DNA of 64,000 nt from Niveispirillum fermenti. Its GTDB lineage: Bacteria > Pseudomonadota > Alphaproteobacteria > Azospirillales > Azospirillaceae. The notes under the pieces are model-generated. The model saw only the letters and a program-made list of their open reading frames with translations, searched no databases and was not told the origin of the DNA. The DNA lies in assembly GCF_048066175.1 (NCBI RefSeq), contig NZ_JBLTXA010000007.1, positions 124,001 to 188,000 on the forward strand, in the 5' to 3' direction. Numbering within the stretch: position 1 is the first letter of the stretch; each line of letters opens with the position of its first letter. This document shows, piece after piece, positions 53,071 to 61,895 of the stretch. Position numbers and translations under genes: made by a program.

Positions 53071-54663
53071 ATGCCTGACCAACCGCCCCATATCCTGATC
53101 CTGGAACCGGCCCCGTCGCTGTCGCTGGCCTATGTCAACGCGCTGAAGCGCGACGGATACCGGATTTCCGTCGTGGACAGCGCGCGGGGCGCCCGCAGCG
53201 CCATCGCCGACCAGGCCATCGACCTGCTGCTGACCAACCTTCAAATTCCCGACATGCCGGGAACCGACCTGCTGCGTGCATTGGGGCAGGACGGACGCCT
53301 GCCGCGCACCATCGTGCTGACGGCGCTAGGGTCGGTGCAGGTGGCCGTCGATGCGATGCGGGCCGGGGCCGCCGACGTGCTGTTGCTGCCCGTGGGCACG
53401 GAACGGCTGCGCGGTGCCGTTTCCACGGTGCTGTCGGCGCCGGGTCCCGCCCATGCTCCCGCCCCCGCGGCCGCCCCACGCCGTACCGGAAAGCCCGTTG
53501 CCGCATCGCCGGAAGCGGCGGACCCGGACCAGTTCTATGGCTTCATCGGCGCGTCCCCGCCCATGAAGGCCGCCTACCGCCTGATCGAAGCCGCGGCCCC
53601 TTCCAAGGCCACGGTGTTCATCACCGGGGAAAGCGGCACGGGAAAGGAGGTCTGTGCGGAAGCCATCCACCGCCGCAGCCCCCGCGGCGACCGGCCCTTC
53701 ATCGCCATCAACTGCGCGGCGATTCCGAAGGATCTGATGGAATCGGAAATCTTCGGCCATGTCCGGGGCGCCTTCACGGGGGCAAGCACCGACCATGCCG
53801 GTGCGGCGCTGCAGGCCGATGGCGGCACCCTGTTCCTGGACGAGATCGGGGAGATGGACCTTTCCCTGCAGGCCAAGCTGCTGCGGTTCCTGCAGACAGG
53901 CATGGTCAAGAAGGTGGGCAGCGAAAAGCTGGAGCCGGTGGATGTGCGCATCGTCTGCGCCACCAACCGCGACCCCTATGCCGAGGTGCAGGCGGGCCGT
54001 TTCCGGGAGGATTTGTTCTACCGCCTGCAGGTCATCTCCATCGAACTGCCGCCCCTGCGGGAGCGGGGGGACGACATCCTGTTGATCGCGCGGCATTTCC
54101 TGACCAAGTTCGGGCGGGAGGAGCGTAAGGAGTTCAAGGGATTCAGCCGGGATGCGGAGGAGATTCTGCGCACCTACAACTGGCCCGGCAATGTGCGGCA
54201 ATTGTTGAATGTCGTGCGCAACGTGGTGGTGCTGAACGATGGGGAGGAGATCAAGCCCTTCATGTTCCCCCCACCTCTGAACAAGCCGACCATGATCGTG
54301 CCGCCCATCCTGCAGGACCCGCGCTGGGCCGCGGTGGCGGGCCCGCTGGCCAGCCAGATGGGGCAGGCTTTTCCGCATCTGGCCGCCCCGCCCTCGGGCC
54401 CGTTCGGGGGGCTGGGCATTCCGGGCGTGCCCATCCCCGGACTGGGCGCCGCCCCCCCCTCCCCGACAGGGCCGCCGCCTGGCCGTGGCGAGGCCGGCTG
54501 GGCAGAGGATGAAGGCCGCATCCGCCCCCTCTGGATGGTGGAGGAGGAGGCGATCGAGCAGGCGATCCGGCTATGTCATGGCAACATCACGCGGGCTGCG
54601 GCTCTGCTGGAAATCAACCCCTGCACCATCTATCGTCGCCGACAGAAGAAGCGCGCCGGCTGA
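53071..54663 (+). CDS. Sigma-54-dependent activator with degenerate receiver domain
   Basis: A 530-residue NtrC-family protein. The receiver-like N domain has Asn56 where the phospho-acceptor aspartate should be (LLLTNLQIPDM). It also lacks the usual acidic pair near the N terminus (ILILEPAPS) and the conserved lysine. The AAA+ domain is intact: Walker A GESGTGKE at 186-193, the sigma-54 contact GAFTGA at 233-238 and Walker B LFLDEIGE. A proline/glycine-rich linker leads to a Fis-type helix-turn-helix (ITRAAALLEINPCTIYRRRQ). No sensor kinase adjoins it, which fits phosphorylation-independent control. The start at 53071 is the one that begins at the receiver fold. Confidence 0.9.
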   Translation: MPDQPPHILILEPAPSLSLAYVNALKRDGYRISVVDSARGARSAIADQAIDLLLTNLQIPDMPGTDLLRALGQDGRLPRTIVLTALGSVQVAVDAMRAGAADVLLLPVGTERLRGAVSTVLSAPGPAHAPAPAAAPRRTGKPVAASPEAADPDQFYGFIGASPPMKAAYRLIEAAAPSKATVFITGESGTGKEVCAEAIHRRSPRGDRPFIAINCAAIPKDLMESEIFGHVRGAFTGASTDHAGAALQADGGTLFLDEIGEMDLSLQAKLLRFLQTGMVKKVGSEKLEPVDVRIVCATNRDPYAEVQAGRFREDLFYRLQVISIELPPLRERGDDILLIARHFLTKFGREERKEFKGFSRDAEEILRTYNWPGNVRQLLNVVRNVVVLNDGEEIKPFMFPPPLNKPTMIVPPILQDPRWAAVAGPLASQMGQAFPHLAAPPSGPFGGLGIPGVPIPGLGAAPPSPTGPPPGRGEAGWAEDEGRIRPLWMVEEEAIEQAIRLCHGNITRAAALLEINPCTIYRRRQKKRAG

Positions 54664-54689
54664 CAGGCCCGAAAAAAGAAAGACACGCC

Positions 54690-55016
54690 ATGATCACAGA
54701 GATCCGGCATATCATCTTCTCCAACGACGAACTGAAGCTGGTGTTCCAGACGGTGCCGCTGGAAGGCTTCGATCCCACGCGGCGCATCACCCGCGTCCAG
54801 GTCGTCGAGGGGCCGCCACCTTCCATCCGGATCCAGAGCGACGTGACGGGCCAGCCCGGCGCACGGGGAGAGCTGGAGGTGGAAAGCTACCAGCTTGCCC
54901 GCCTGATCGTCGCCTATTGCCGCGACAAGAAAATCCCGCTGCCCAAGGACGCGCTGAAGACCATTCACGCGCAGGGCGATGCACTTTGTTTTTCGATCAT
55001 GAGCACGCTGGGGTGA
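54690..55016 (+). CDS. Small protein of unknown function downstream of the sigma-54 activator
   Basis: A 108-residue protein starting at ATG 54690, 26 bp after the activator gene. The sequence is clean and amphipathic (EIRHIIFSNDELKLVFQ, ESYQLARLIVAYCRDKKIPLPKDALKTI), with no signal or membrane segment. I do not recognise the family. Its tight spacing suggests co-transcription with the activator, and a terminator-like hairpin at 55044-55062 follows it. Confidence 0.72.
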   Translation: MITEIRHIIFSNDELKLVFQTVPLEGFDPTRRITRVQVVEGPPPSIRIQSDVTGQPGARGELEVESYQLARLIVAYCRDKKIPLPKDALKTIHAQGDALCFSIMSTLG

Positions 55017-55043
55017 TGGGGACCGGCGAAGCGGCAGGGGCAG

Positions 55044-55068
55044 AACCCCCCGCAAGGGGGTTTGGTTT
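55044..55068 (+). terminator. Rho-independent terminator
   Basis: AACCCCC (55044-55050) pairs with GGGGGTT (55056-55062) around a CGCAA loop, followed by TTTGGTTT-type sequence. It closes the activator/small-protein transcript. Confidence 0.75.
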
Positions 55069-55089
55069 CGGGTCGCACTGGGCTATAAT
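55062..55089 (+). promoter_or_regulatory. Sigma-70-type promoter for the motility-type small protein
   Basis: TTGGTT (55062-55067) and a perfect TATAAT (55084-55089) are spaced 16 bp, 24 bp before the ATG at 55113. The -35 box overlaps the tail of the preceding terminator. Confidence 0.55.
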
Positions 55090-55112
55090 CCCCCATCAGA
55101 CGGGAACCAACG

Positions 55113-55322
55113 ATGGCCGGTGCCACGATGATTGACAGTTCAGCCGCATACGCCTCGGCGACAAACATGCTGCAGGCCCGCGGCCAGTTCCAGACCGAAC
55201 AGGTGAAGCAGAGTTCCGATCAGGCCCAGCAGGCCGTCACCGCCCTGTTGGAGGGCGAGACCCAGGGTACCAGGGCGGCCCCCAGCGGGGGACGCGGGCA
55301 GATCGTTGATATCACGGCCTGA
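55113..55322 (+). CDS. Putative motility protein (YjfB-like)
   Basis: A 69-residue helical, glutamine- and alanine-rich protein (SSAAYASATNMLQARGQFQTEQVKQSSDQAQQAVTALLEG). It resembles the small YjfB-type family annotated as putative motility proteins, often seen near flagellar or sigma-54-controlled genes. It has its own TATAAT promoter. The biochemical role is unknown. Its position after an NtrC-type activator is suggestive but not proof of a link. Confidence 0.62.
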   Translation: MAGATMIDSSAAYASATNMLQARGQFQTEQVKQSSDQAQQAVTALLEGETQGTRAAPSGGRGQIVDITA

Positions 55323-55374
55323 TATTCGACCGGCCGTACCCGCCCCGCGTTCTGCCGCGTGAACGGCCGGAAAG

Positions 55375-56478
55375 ATGACCGATCCCCTGCCCCCGCTGAC
55401 CAGAATCCCGCCGCATGTCACGTGCCTGGCCGACTACGAGCCACTGGCGCATGAACGCATGACAGCAGCGGCCTGGGCCTATTTCGCGGGCGGGGCCGGC
55501 GATGAATGGACCCTGCGGGAGAATGTGGCCGCCTTCGCCCGCCTCCCCCTGCGATCGCGCGTGCTGCGTGACCTGTGCGGCGGCGGCACCCAAACCACGC
55601 TGTTCGGCACGGTGTTGCCCGCCCCCATCCTGCTGGCGCCCGTGGCCTTCCAGCGGATGCTGAACCCGGATGGCGAACTGGCCACGGTACTGGCGGCCGG
55701 CGCGCTGGACACCGCCGTGGTGGTCAGCACACAGGCCAGCACCCGGCTGGAGGACATCGCCGCGCAGGCGCAGGCGCCGCTCTGGTTCCAGCTCTATATC
55801 CAGCCCGACCGCGAATTCACGGCCGGCCTGATCCATCAGGCGGAAGCGGCGGGATACCGCGCACTGGTGGTGACGGTCGATGCGCCCGTCAACGGCCTGC
55901 GCAACCGTGAACAGCGCGCGGGCTTTGTGCTGCCACCCGGCATCGGCCCGGTGAACCTGCGGGGCCTGCGGCCGCCGCCACCCGGCCCGCCGGACGCCCT
56001 TCTGTTCGGCACGCCCCTGCTGGAACAGGCCCCGACCTGGGCCGATCTGGCCTGGCTGCGCGGGCTGACACGGCTGCCCATCCTGCTGAAAGGGATCACG
56101 GACCCCGATGACGCGCGACGCGCCGTGGATGCCGGGATGGACGGGGTGATCGTTTCCAATCATGGCGGCCGTGCGCTGGATGGCATGCCGGCCAGCATCG
56201 ACCTGCTGCCCGCCGTGGCGGCCGCGGCCGGCCACGCCGTCCCGGTCCTGATGGATGGCGGCATCCGCCGGGGCGCCGATGTGCTGCGCGCCCTGGCGCT
56301 TGGCGCGCGGGCCGTGCTGATCGGGCGGCCCTATATCTTCGCCCTGGCCGCGGCGGGCGCCCCCGGTGTCGCCCATGTCATCCGCATCCTGCGGGCCGAG
56401 CTTGAACTGGCCATGGCGCTGACGGGGTGCCGCGACATTGCGGGGATCGACCGGTCCGTCCTGGCCGGAAAGGCATAG
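55375..56478 (+). CDS. FMN-dependent alpha-hydroxy-acid oxidase/dehydrogenase
   Basis: A 367-residue TIM-barrel flavoenzyme of the lactate/glycolate oxidase family. YFAGGAGDEWTLREN supplies the N-terminal active-site tyrosine. The catalytic His and substrate-binding Arg are in SNHGGRALDGMP, and the FMN-phosphate region is MDGGIRRGADVLRALALGARAVLIGRP. It oxidises an L-2-hydroxy acid to the 2-oxo acid. The substrate (lactate, glycolate, mandelate) cannot be decided. It is convergent with the ScfR gene, with a hairpin between. Confidence 0.9.
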   Translation: MTDPLPPLTRIPPHVTCLADYEPLAHERMTAAAWAYFAGGAGDEWTLRENVAAFARLPLRSRVLRDLCGGGTQTTLFGTVLPAPILLAPVAFQRMLNPDGELATVLAAGALDTAVVVSTQASTRLEDIAAQAQAPLWFQLYIQPDREFTAGLIHQAEAAGYRALVVTVDAPVNGLRNREQRAGFVLPPGIGPVNLRGLRPPPPGPPDALLFGTPLLEQAPTWADLAWLRGLTRLPILLKGITDPDDARRAVDAGMDGVIVSNHGGRALDGMPASIDLLPAVAAAAGHAVPVLMDGGIRRGADVLRALALGARAVLIGRPYIFALAAAGAPGVAHVIRILRAELELAMALTGCRDIAGIDRSVLAGKA

Positions 56479-56486
56479 AGAACCTT

Positions 56487-56509
56487 GCGGGCAGGTCTTT
56501 AAAGCCCGC
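56487..56509. terminator. Convergent hairpin between the hydroxy-acid oxidase and ScfR genes
   Basis: GCGGGC (56487-56492) pairs with GCCCGC (56504-56509) across an 11-base AT-containing loop in the 36-bp convergent gap. Confidence 0.5.
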
Positions 56510-56514
56510 TGTCT

Positions 56515-57936
56515 TCAGCCTTCCGCCCGATAGGGGGCGAACCGTGCCACCGCTTCGTCCACGGCGAGGTGACGGCCGATGGCCGGGAAGGCGCGCTGGG
56601 CGCAATCCGTCCGCTCGCAGACCTTGCATCCGGCGCCGATGGGGGTGGCCGCATCCGGGTCGGACAAGTCCATGCCCTTCGTATAGACCAGTCGCCCCGC
56701 GTGGCGGATATCGCAGCCCAGACCGATGGCGAACTGCTTTGCCGGTTCACCATAGCCGCCCGCGCCGTGGCTGACCGTGCGTGCCACCCACAGATATTGC
56801 CGCCCATCCGGCATCAGTGCCCGCTGGGTCAGGATGCGGCCCGGCTGGGCGAACGCCTCATACACGTTCCACAGCGGACAGGAGCCGCCGACGCGCGAGA
56901 AATGAAAATCCGTGGCCGATTGGCGTTTGGAGATGTTGCCCGCCCGGTCCACCCGGACGAAGAAAAAGGGCACACCCCGGGCATCGGGCTTTTGCAGGGT
57001 GGAAAGCCGGTGGCAGACGGTCTCGAATCCCACACCGAACTGCCGTTCCAGCCGCTCGATATCGTAACGCAGGCTCTCCGCGGCGGCCAGGAACGGCTGA
57101 TAGGGAAGGATGACGGCACCGGCGAAATAGTTTGCAAGCCCGATGCGGGCCAGCCGCCGCGCCTCCTCACCCGAGAAGTCGGCCTGGGCGGTCAGCCGGT
57201 CCAATTCTTCCCCCTGTTCCAGGAACGCCACCTGCGTGGCCATGTGGAAGGCCCGCTGTCCCGCCGTGAGGTCGGCGGAAAGATGAAGCGTCCGGCTGGC
57301 CCGGTCATAGCGGCGGGAAGTCCGGCCGCCCTCCGTGCCACTCTCCGCAACCACGACCCGGACATCATGCCGCCGGGAAAGATGCGCCATCAGACCGGGC
57401 GCCATGTTGCCGATGATCAGGTTGGACCCACGGTGCAGTGTCGACGCCGCCAGGTCCAGCGGTTCGACATGGTTATGACGGGCATAGAAGAAATCCCGCA
57501 CCTCCTCGAACGGCATCAGCGGTTTCGGCGTCGCCTGCCATTCCTCCCCCAGCCGGGCGGACACCTGTTCCAGGCGTCCCGATGCCTCCCGGTAACGACG
57601 ATGCAGGGACAGCAGCGCCCGGCCGACGGAAGGCATGCTGGATGCCAGTTCCTTCAGTTCGGCCAGCGCCACGCCGTCAGCCACCCCAGCCTCGGTCAGC
57701 GCCTCCCGCATGTCGGCGACCAGCCGGGCCTCCTCGTCCTCGGAGAAAAGCTGCACATCGACGCCGAAGACCGCGTTGATCTTCAGCAGGACGGGCACTG
57801 TCAATGGCCGCAGGTTCTGCTCCAACTGGTTCAGGTAGCTGGGCGAAAGCGCCAAGGCACGGGCCAGCGCAGCCTGACTGAGCCCCTTTTCCTCCCGCAA
57901 CCGGCGCAGCCGGACCCCGACAAACTGCTTGCGCAT
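56515..57936 (-). CDS. ScfR-family (RamB/PrpR/MccR/PccR-like) transcriptional regulator
   Basis: A 473-residue short-chain acyl-CoA regulator. It has an N-terminal XRE helix-turn-helix (LRRLREEKGLSQAALARALALSPSYLNQLEQ), a central IrrE-like domain and a C-terminal cysteine-bearing domain (CDIRHAGRLVY, CKVCERTDCAQR). The family controls glyoxylate, methylcitrate or propionyl-CoA pathways by sensing acyl-CoAs. The start at 57936 begins at the DNA-binding domain. The divergent region contains TTTGCAAA, the motif reported for PccR/RamB-type proteins. It may control the divergent thioesterase or the lyase/PrpF pair at 61896-64000. Confidence 0.9.
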   Translation of the reverse strand: MRKQFVGVRLRRLREEKGLSQAALARALALSPSYLNQLEQNLRPLTVPVLLKINAVFGVDVQLFSEDEEARLVADMREALTEAGVADGVALAELKELASSMPSVGRALLSLHRRYREASGRLEQVSARLGEEWQATPKPLMPFEEVRDFFYARHNHVEPLDLAASTLHRGSNLIIGNMAPGLMAHLSRRHDVRVVVAESGTEGGRTSRRYDRASRTLHLSADLTAGQRAFHMATQVAFLEQGEELDRLTAQADFSGEEARRLARIGLANYFAGAVILPYQPFLAAAESLRYDIERLERQFGVGFETVCHRLSTLQKPDARGVPFFFVRVDRAGNISKRQSATDFHFSRVGGSCPLWNVYEAFAQPGRILTQRALMPDGRQYLWVARTVSHGAGGYGEPAKQFAIGLGCDIRHAGRLVYTKGMDLSDPDAATPIGAGCKVCERTDCAQRAFPAIGRHLAVDEAVARFAPYRAEG

Positions 57937-57965
57937 GATCTTACCATTCACAACGTTCACATGTT

Positions 57966-58027
57966 TGCAGGGAACCCTGCACAAACATTCACTAATTCAG
58001 CCATTCTACGGCCGATTATTTGCAAAT
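57966..58027. promoter_or_regulatory. ScfR-type operator candidates
   Basis: TGCAGGG-AA-CCCTGCA at 57966-57981 is a perfect dyad flanked by TTTGCA/TGCACAAA-like bases. ATTTGCAAAT at 58018-58027 is a perfect 10-bp palindrome containing TTTGCAAA. Both lie in the 135-bp divergent gap. Confidence 0.6.
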
Positions 58028-58071
58028 ATTGAGAATGCCGTCGTGAATGGCAAGTGGATTGGAGGGATGGC

Positions 58072-58482
58072 ATGCCGGTAATCGGGACGATGACGGAAAA
58101 GCAGCCGGCACAAGCCGGTACCCTGCTGATGGAAACCGTCCTGGCCGGCGGCACGGACGGGCGGGATGACCTGCTGTCCGGTGGCGACGCCCTTCGGCTG
58201 ATGGGCTGGGCCGCCCAGGTCGCCGCCGGGCGCCACACCAACGGTCGCGTGATGATGATGGCGGCGGATGAAGTCCGCTTCCATCGGCCGGTGCCCATCG
58301 GCCACCGGCTGGAACTGATGGCCCGCCTTGTCCATATGCGCGGCACCATGATGACCATCCTGGTGGATGGCATGATGCAGCCACCGGCGGGCGGACCACG
58401 CGCGCTGGTGCTGAGCGGCTATTTCCAGATGCTGGCCATCGATGATGCCGAGCGGCCGCGGCACGATCATTCGGCAATGTAA
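58072..58482 (+). CDS. Hotdog-fold acyl-CoA thioesterase-like protein
   Basis: A 136-residue protein with YciA/BfiT-like features: MGWAAQVAAGRHTNGRVMMMAADEVRFHRPVPIGHRLELMARL forms the hotdog helix-strand core, with an asparagine/histidine-rich segment before it. It would hydrolyse a short or medium acyl-CoA. ATG 58072 has GGAGGG at good spacing. It is divergent from the ScfR gene, so acyl-CoA-responsive control is likely. Confidence 0.78.
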   Translation: MPVIGTMTEKQPAQAGTLLMETVLAGGTDGRDDLLSGGDALRLMGWAAQVAAGRHTNGRVMMMAADEVRFHRPVPIGHRLELMARLVHMRGTMMTILVDGMMQPPAGGPRALVLSGYFQMLAIDDAERPRHDHSAM

Positions 58483-58502
58483 TCATACAGAACGTGACCG
58501 GG

Positions 58503-59420
58503 TCACGCCATTTGCATACCGGTCACGGCGTCTCGATGGCTCAATGCCAGGTCGACAAAGGCGCGCAGATAGTCGATCCCGGCATCCGCCTCCCGATAGC
58601 CGAGGAAAATCTGCTTGGCGACACCATCCGGGCCAAGACGCACGGGATGAACCCCGAACCTGGGGCCCAACTCGGCCACCATCCAACGCGGCAACGCCGC
58701 CACGCCGCGCCCATGCGCGACCATCAGCAGCATGATGTCGGTCGTTTCGATCTCCTTGTGCTGGCGGGGACGGACACCGGACGGCGTCAGGAACCGGGTA
58801 TAGATGTCCAGCCGATCGGTTGGCACCGGATAGGTGATCAGCACCTCGTCGGCCACCTGCTGCGCCTCCACATGGTCCGCATGCCGCAACCGGTGTTCCG
58901 GCCCCACCACCAGCACCTGCTCGTAATCGAAGACCGGTTCGAACCGCAAACCCGGCTTGAACAGCGGGTCCGGGGTCACAAGCAGGTCGATATCGTAGCC
59001 GAACAGCGCGCCGATGCCGCCGAACTGGACCTTTTGCCGGACATCCACATCCACCCGCGGCCAGGCATCCAGATAGGGCGCAACGATCTTCAGAAGCCAC
59101 TGGTAGCAGGGATGGCATTCCATGCCGATCCGCATGTTTCCCCGTTCCCCCTTGGCGAACTGGCGCAGCCGTTCCTCCGCATGGGTCAGTTGGGGCAGCA
59201 GACGGTTGGCCACGGCCAGCAGCCACTCCCCGGCCTGTGTGGGCCGCAGGCTGCGCCCCTCCCGGTGCCACACGGCCACCCCGATCTGTTCCTCCAGCTT
59301 GCGGATCGAATGGCTCAGGGCCGACTGCGTCAGGTTCAGCCGGCCGGCCGCCGCCGTCAGCGACCCGTGCCGGTCCACCTCGCGGATGATGGACAGATGG
59401 ATGCGTTCCAGGATCGCCAT
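58503..59420 (-). CDS. metR: LysR-family regulator MetR
   Basis: A 305-residue LysR regulator whose N terminus (SLTAAAGRLNLTQSALSHSIRKLEEQIG) and effector-domain phrases (MRIGMECHPCYQWLLKIV) match MetR, the homocysteine-responsive activator of metE. It is divergent from metE with a 137-bp shared promoter region, the standard arrangement. Confidence 0.93.
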   Translation of the reverse strand: MAILERIHLSIIREVDRHGSLTAAAGRLNLTQSALSHSIRKLEEQIGVAVWHREGRSLRPTQAGEWLLAVANRLLPQLTHAEERLRQFAKGERGNMRIGMECHPCYQWLLKIVAPYLDAWPRVDVDVRQKVQFGGIGALFGYDIDLLVTPDPLFKPGLRFEPVFDYEQVLVVGPEHRLRHADHVEAQQVADEVLITYPVPTDRLDIYTRFLTPSGVRPRQHKEIETTDIMLLMVAHGRGVAALPRWMVAELGPRFGVHPVRLGPDGVAKQIFLGYREADAGIDYLRAFVDLALSHRDAVTGMQMA

Positions 59421-59426
59421 GCCGAC

Positions 59427-59458
59427 CTCATGTATGAGCCAGCCTCATTGATAAATGA
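59427..59458. promoter_or_regulatory. MetR-type dyads between metR and metE
   Basis: CTCAT-GT-ATGAG at 59427-59438 and TCATT-GATA-AATGA at 59445-59458 are inverted repeats of ATGA-type half-sites close to the MetR TGAA/TTCA pattern, right beside the metR start. Confidence 0.5.
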
Positions 59459-59519
59459 AATCATACCATTTTTCTTCATGGAACATGCCTCTTAAGGTCC
59501 CAGTCGTTTCCTCAACGCC

Positions 59520-59545
59520 CGTTCACGACCCCCGTTCACGACCCC
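59520..59545. repeat. 13-bp tandem repeat in the metE leader
   Basis: CGTTCACGACCCC occurs twice in direct succession (59520-59532 and 59533-59545), ending 12 bp before the metE start. It may alter the leader length; no known function. Confidence 0.9.
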
Positions 59546-59557
59546 AAGGCAAGGACC

Positions 59558-61852
59558 ATGGCAACGACAACCCACAATCTCGGCTTTCCCCGCATCGGTG
59601 CCCGCCGCGAACTGAAATTTGCGCTGGAAGCCTATTGGAAGGGGCTCTGTCCCCGCGAGGACCTGCTGCGGACGGGCAGCGAACTGCGCGCCCGCCATTG
59701 GGGAGAGCAGCAGGCCCTGGATCTTGTGCCGGTCGGCGACTTCGCCTTCTATGACCAGGTGCTGGACATGAGCTTCACGCTGGGTAACCTGCCGGCACGT
59801 GTGCGGGATTTCCACGGCCATCCGCTGGACAATTACTTCCGCGTGGCGCGGGGCCGCTCGCAGGCCACCGGCGGGGAGGGCGGCTGCTGCGGCGGTGTCA
59901 CGGCCGGCGAGATGACGAAATGGTTCGACACCAACTATCATTACATCGTTCCGGAATTCGATACCGATACCCGCTTCGAGCCCGACCCCTCCCGCCTGCT
60001 GGAACAGCTTGCCGAGGCGCAGGCGCAAGGTGTGCGGGCCAAGCCGGTGATCATCGGCCCCGTGACCTATCTGGCCATCGGCAAGGCCAAGGACGGGTGC
60101 GACCGGCTGGACCTGCTGCCCCGTCTGTTGCCGGCTTATGCCGAACTGCTGGCGACCCTCGCCGCCCGGGGCGTGGAATGGGTGCAGGTGGATGAGCCGA
60201 TCCTGGTCACCGAACTGGCGCCGGAATGGCGCGATGCCTTCACACGGACCTATGAGACGCTGAAGGACAGCGGGGTAAAGCTGCTGCTGGCCACTTATTT
60301 CGGCCCGTTGCGGGAGAATCTGGACCTTGTCACGGCCCTGCCCGTCCATGGCATCCACCTGGATGCCATCAATGCCAGGGACGAGGTGGATGCGCTGATC
60401 CGCACGGCACCGGCCGGTTGTGTGATCTCGCTGGGCGTCGTCAATGGCCGCAACATCTGGAAGACCGACCTGGAGGCCGTGCTGGACTGGCTGGAGCCGG
60501 TTGCGGCGCGGCTGGGCGAGCGGCTGTGGATCGCCCCTTCCTGTTCCCTGCTGCACGTGCCGGTGGATCTGGAGGGAGAGCGCAAGCTGGACCCCGAAAT
60601 CAGGTCGTGGCTGGCCTTCGCCATCCAGAAACTGGCGGAAATCAACGTGCTGGCCCAGGCCCTGGCGCAGGGGCGCGCCGCCGTGGCCGACGAACTGGCC
60701 GCCAACCGCGCCGCCATCGACGCCCGCCGCAACAGCCGCCGCGTCAACAACCCGGCCGTACAGGCGGCCCTGGCCCATATCGATGCCGGATCGGGCCATC
60801 GCCGCAGCCCGTTTGCGGCGCGCGCAGCCTTGCAGGCGGCGCGCCTGGACCTGCCCCGCTTTCCCACCACCACCATCGGTTCCTTCCCCCAGACGCGGGA
60901 AATCCGGCTGGCCCGCAGCCAGTTCAAGGCCGGCGGCATCGACGAGGCTGCCTACCTGCTTGCCATGCAGGCGGAAATCGGCCGTGCCGTGCGCGAGCAG
61001 GAAGCCCTGGGCCTGGATGTGCTGGTGCATGGCGAAGCCGAGCGCAACGACATGGTGGAATATTTCGGTGAACAGTTGGAAGGCTATGCCTTCAGCCAGG
61101 GCGGCTGGGTACAATCATATGGCTCGCGCTGTGTGAAGCCTCCGATCCTGTTCGGTGACATCAGCCGGCCGAAACCCATGACGGTGGACTGGATCACCTA
61201 CGCCGCATCCCTGACGGACAAGCCCATGAAGGGCATGCTGACCGGTCCGGTGACCATCCTGAACTGGTCCTTCGTGCGCGATGACCAGCCGCGGTCCGCC
61301 TCCTGCCTGCAACTGGCGCTGGCCATCCGGGAGGAGGTTCTGGACCTGGAGAGGGCCGGTATCCGCATCATCCAGATCGATGAGGCGGCCCTGCGCGAAG
61401 GGCTGCCCCTGCGCCGGGCGCAATGGGCCGATTATCTGGGCTGGGCCGTGGAAAGCTTCCGGATCGCAGCCAATGGTGTGGCGGATGAAACCCAGATCCA
61501 CACCCATATGTGCTATTCGGAGTTCAATGACATCATCGCGTCGATCGCCGACATGGATGCCGATGTGATCACCATCGAAACCTCCCGGTCGGACATGGAA
61601 CTGCTGGATGCGTTCGATGATTTCGCCTATCCCAACCAGATCGGCCCCGGCGTCTATGACATCCATTCGCCCAACATCCCGACGCAAGGGCATATCGTGA
61701 AGCTGATGCGGAAGGCGGCGGAGCGTATTCCCGCCGACCGGCTATGGGTGAACCCCGATTGCGGCCTGAAGACACGCACCTGGGAGGAGGTCCTTCCCGC
61801 CCTGGCCAGCATGGTTGCCGCCGCCCGGACCCTGCGCGCCGGCGTCCCCTGA
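59558..61852 (+). CDS. metE: Cobalamin-independent methionine synthase
   Basis: A 764-residue MetE that transfers a methyl group from methyl-tetrahydrofolate triglutamate to homocysteine. The N domain has LGFPRIGARRELKFALEAYWKG and EMTKWFDTNYHYIVPEF. The C domain has the zinc-site motifs THMCYSEF and NPDCGLKTRTW. The length is typical. No B12 riboswitch is evident in the short leader. It is activated, most likely, by the divergent MetR. Confidence 0.96.
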   Translation: MATTTHNLGFPRIGARRELKFALEAYWKGLCPREDLLRTGSELRARHWGEQQALDLVPVGDFAFYDQVLDMSFTLGNLPARVRDFHGHPLDNYFRVARGRSQATGGEGGCCGGVTAGEMTKWFDTNYHYIVPEFDTDTRFEPDPSRLLEQLAEAQAQGVRAKPVIIGPVTYLAIGKAKDGCDRLDLLPRLLPAYAELLATLAARGVEWVQVDEPILVTELAPEWRDAFTRTYETLKDSGVKLLLATYFGPLRENLDLVTALPVHGIHLDAINARDEVDALIRTAPAGCVISLGVVNGRNIWKTDLEAVLDWLEPVAARLGERLWIAPSCSLLHVPVDLEGERKLDPEIRSWLAFAIQKLAEINVLAQALAQGRAAVADELAANRAAIDARRNSRRVNNPAVQAALAHIDAGSGHRRSPFAARAALQAARLDLPRFPTTTIGSFPQTREIRLARSQFKAGGIDEAAYLLAMQAEIGRAVREQEALGLDVLVHGEAERNDMVEYFGEQLEGYAFSQGGWVQSYGSRCVKPPILFGDISRPKPMTVDWITYAASLTDKPMKGMLTGPVTILNWSFVRDDQPRSASCLQLALAIREEVLDLERAGIRIIQIDEAALREGLPLRRAQWADYLGWAVESFRIAANGVADETQIHTHMCYSEFNDIIASIADMDADVITIETSRSDMELLDAFDDFAYPNQIGPGVYDIHSPNIPTQGHIVKLMRKAAERIPADRLWVNPDCGLKTRTWEEVLPALASMVAAARTLRAGVP

Positions 61853-61861
61853 TCCCAGGTC

Positions 61862-61885
61862 CCGGTGACCGGGTACGGTCACCGG
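61862..61885. terminator. Bidirectional hairpin between metE and the lyase gene
   Basis: CCGGTGACC (61862-61870) pairs perfectly with GGTCACCGG (61877-61885) around GGGTAC, in the 43-bp convergent gap. Confidence 0.65.
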
Positions 61886-61895
61886 AACGGGGTCA

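Noticed and set aside
58493..58507. CGTGACC-G-GGTCACG dyad at the metR 3' end
   Set aside because: It is a perfect 15-bp dyad but has only a one-base centre and overlaps the metR stop. It is not a terminator, and no regulator can be named.
59492..61114. 540-codon minus-strand open frame
   Set aside because: It is antisense to metE, whose zinc-site motifs are intact.
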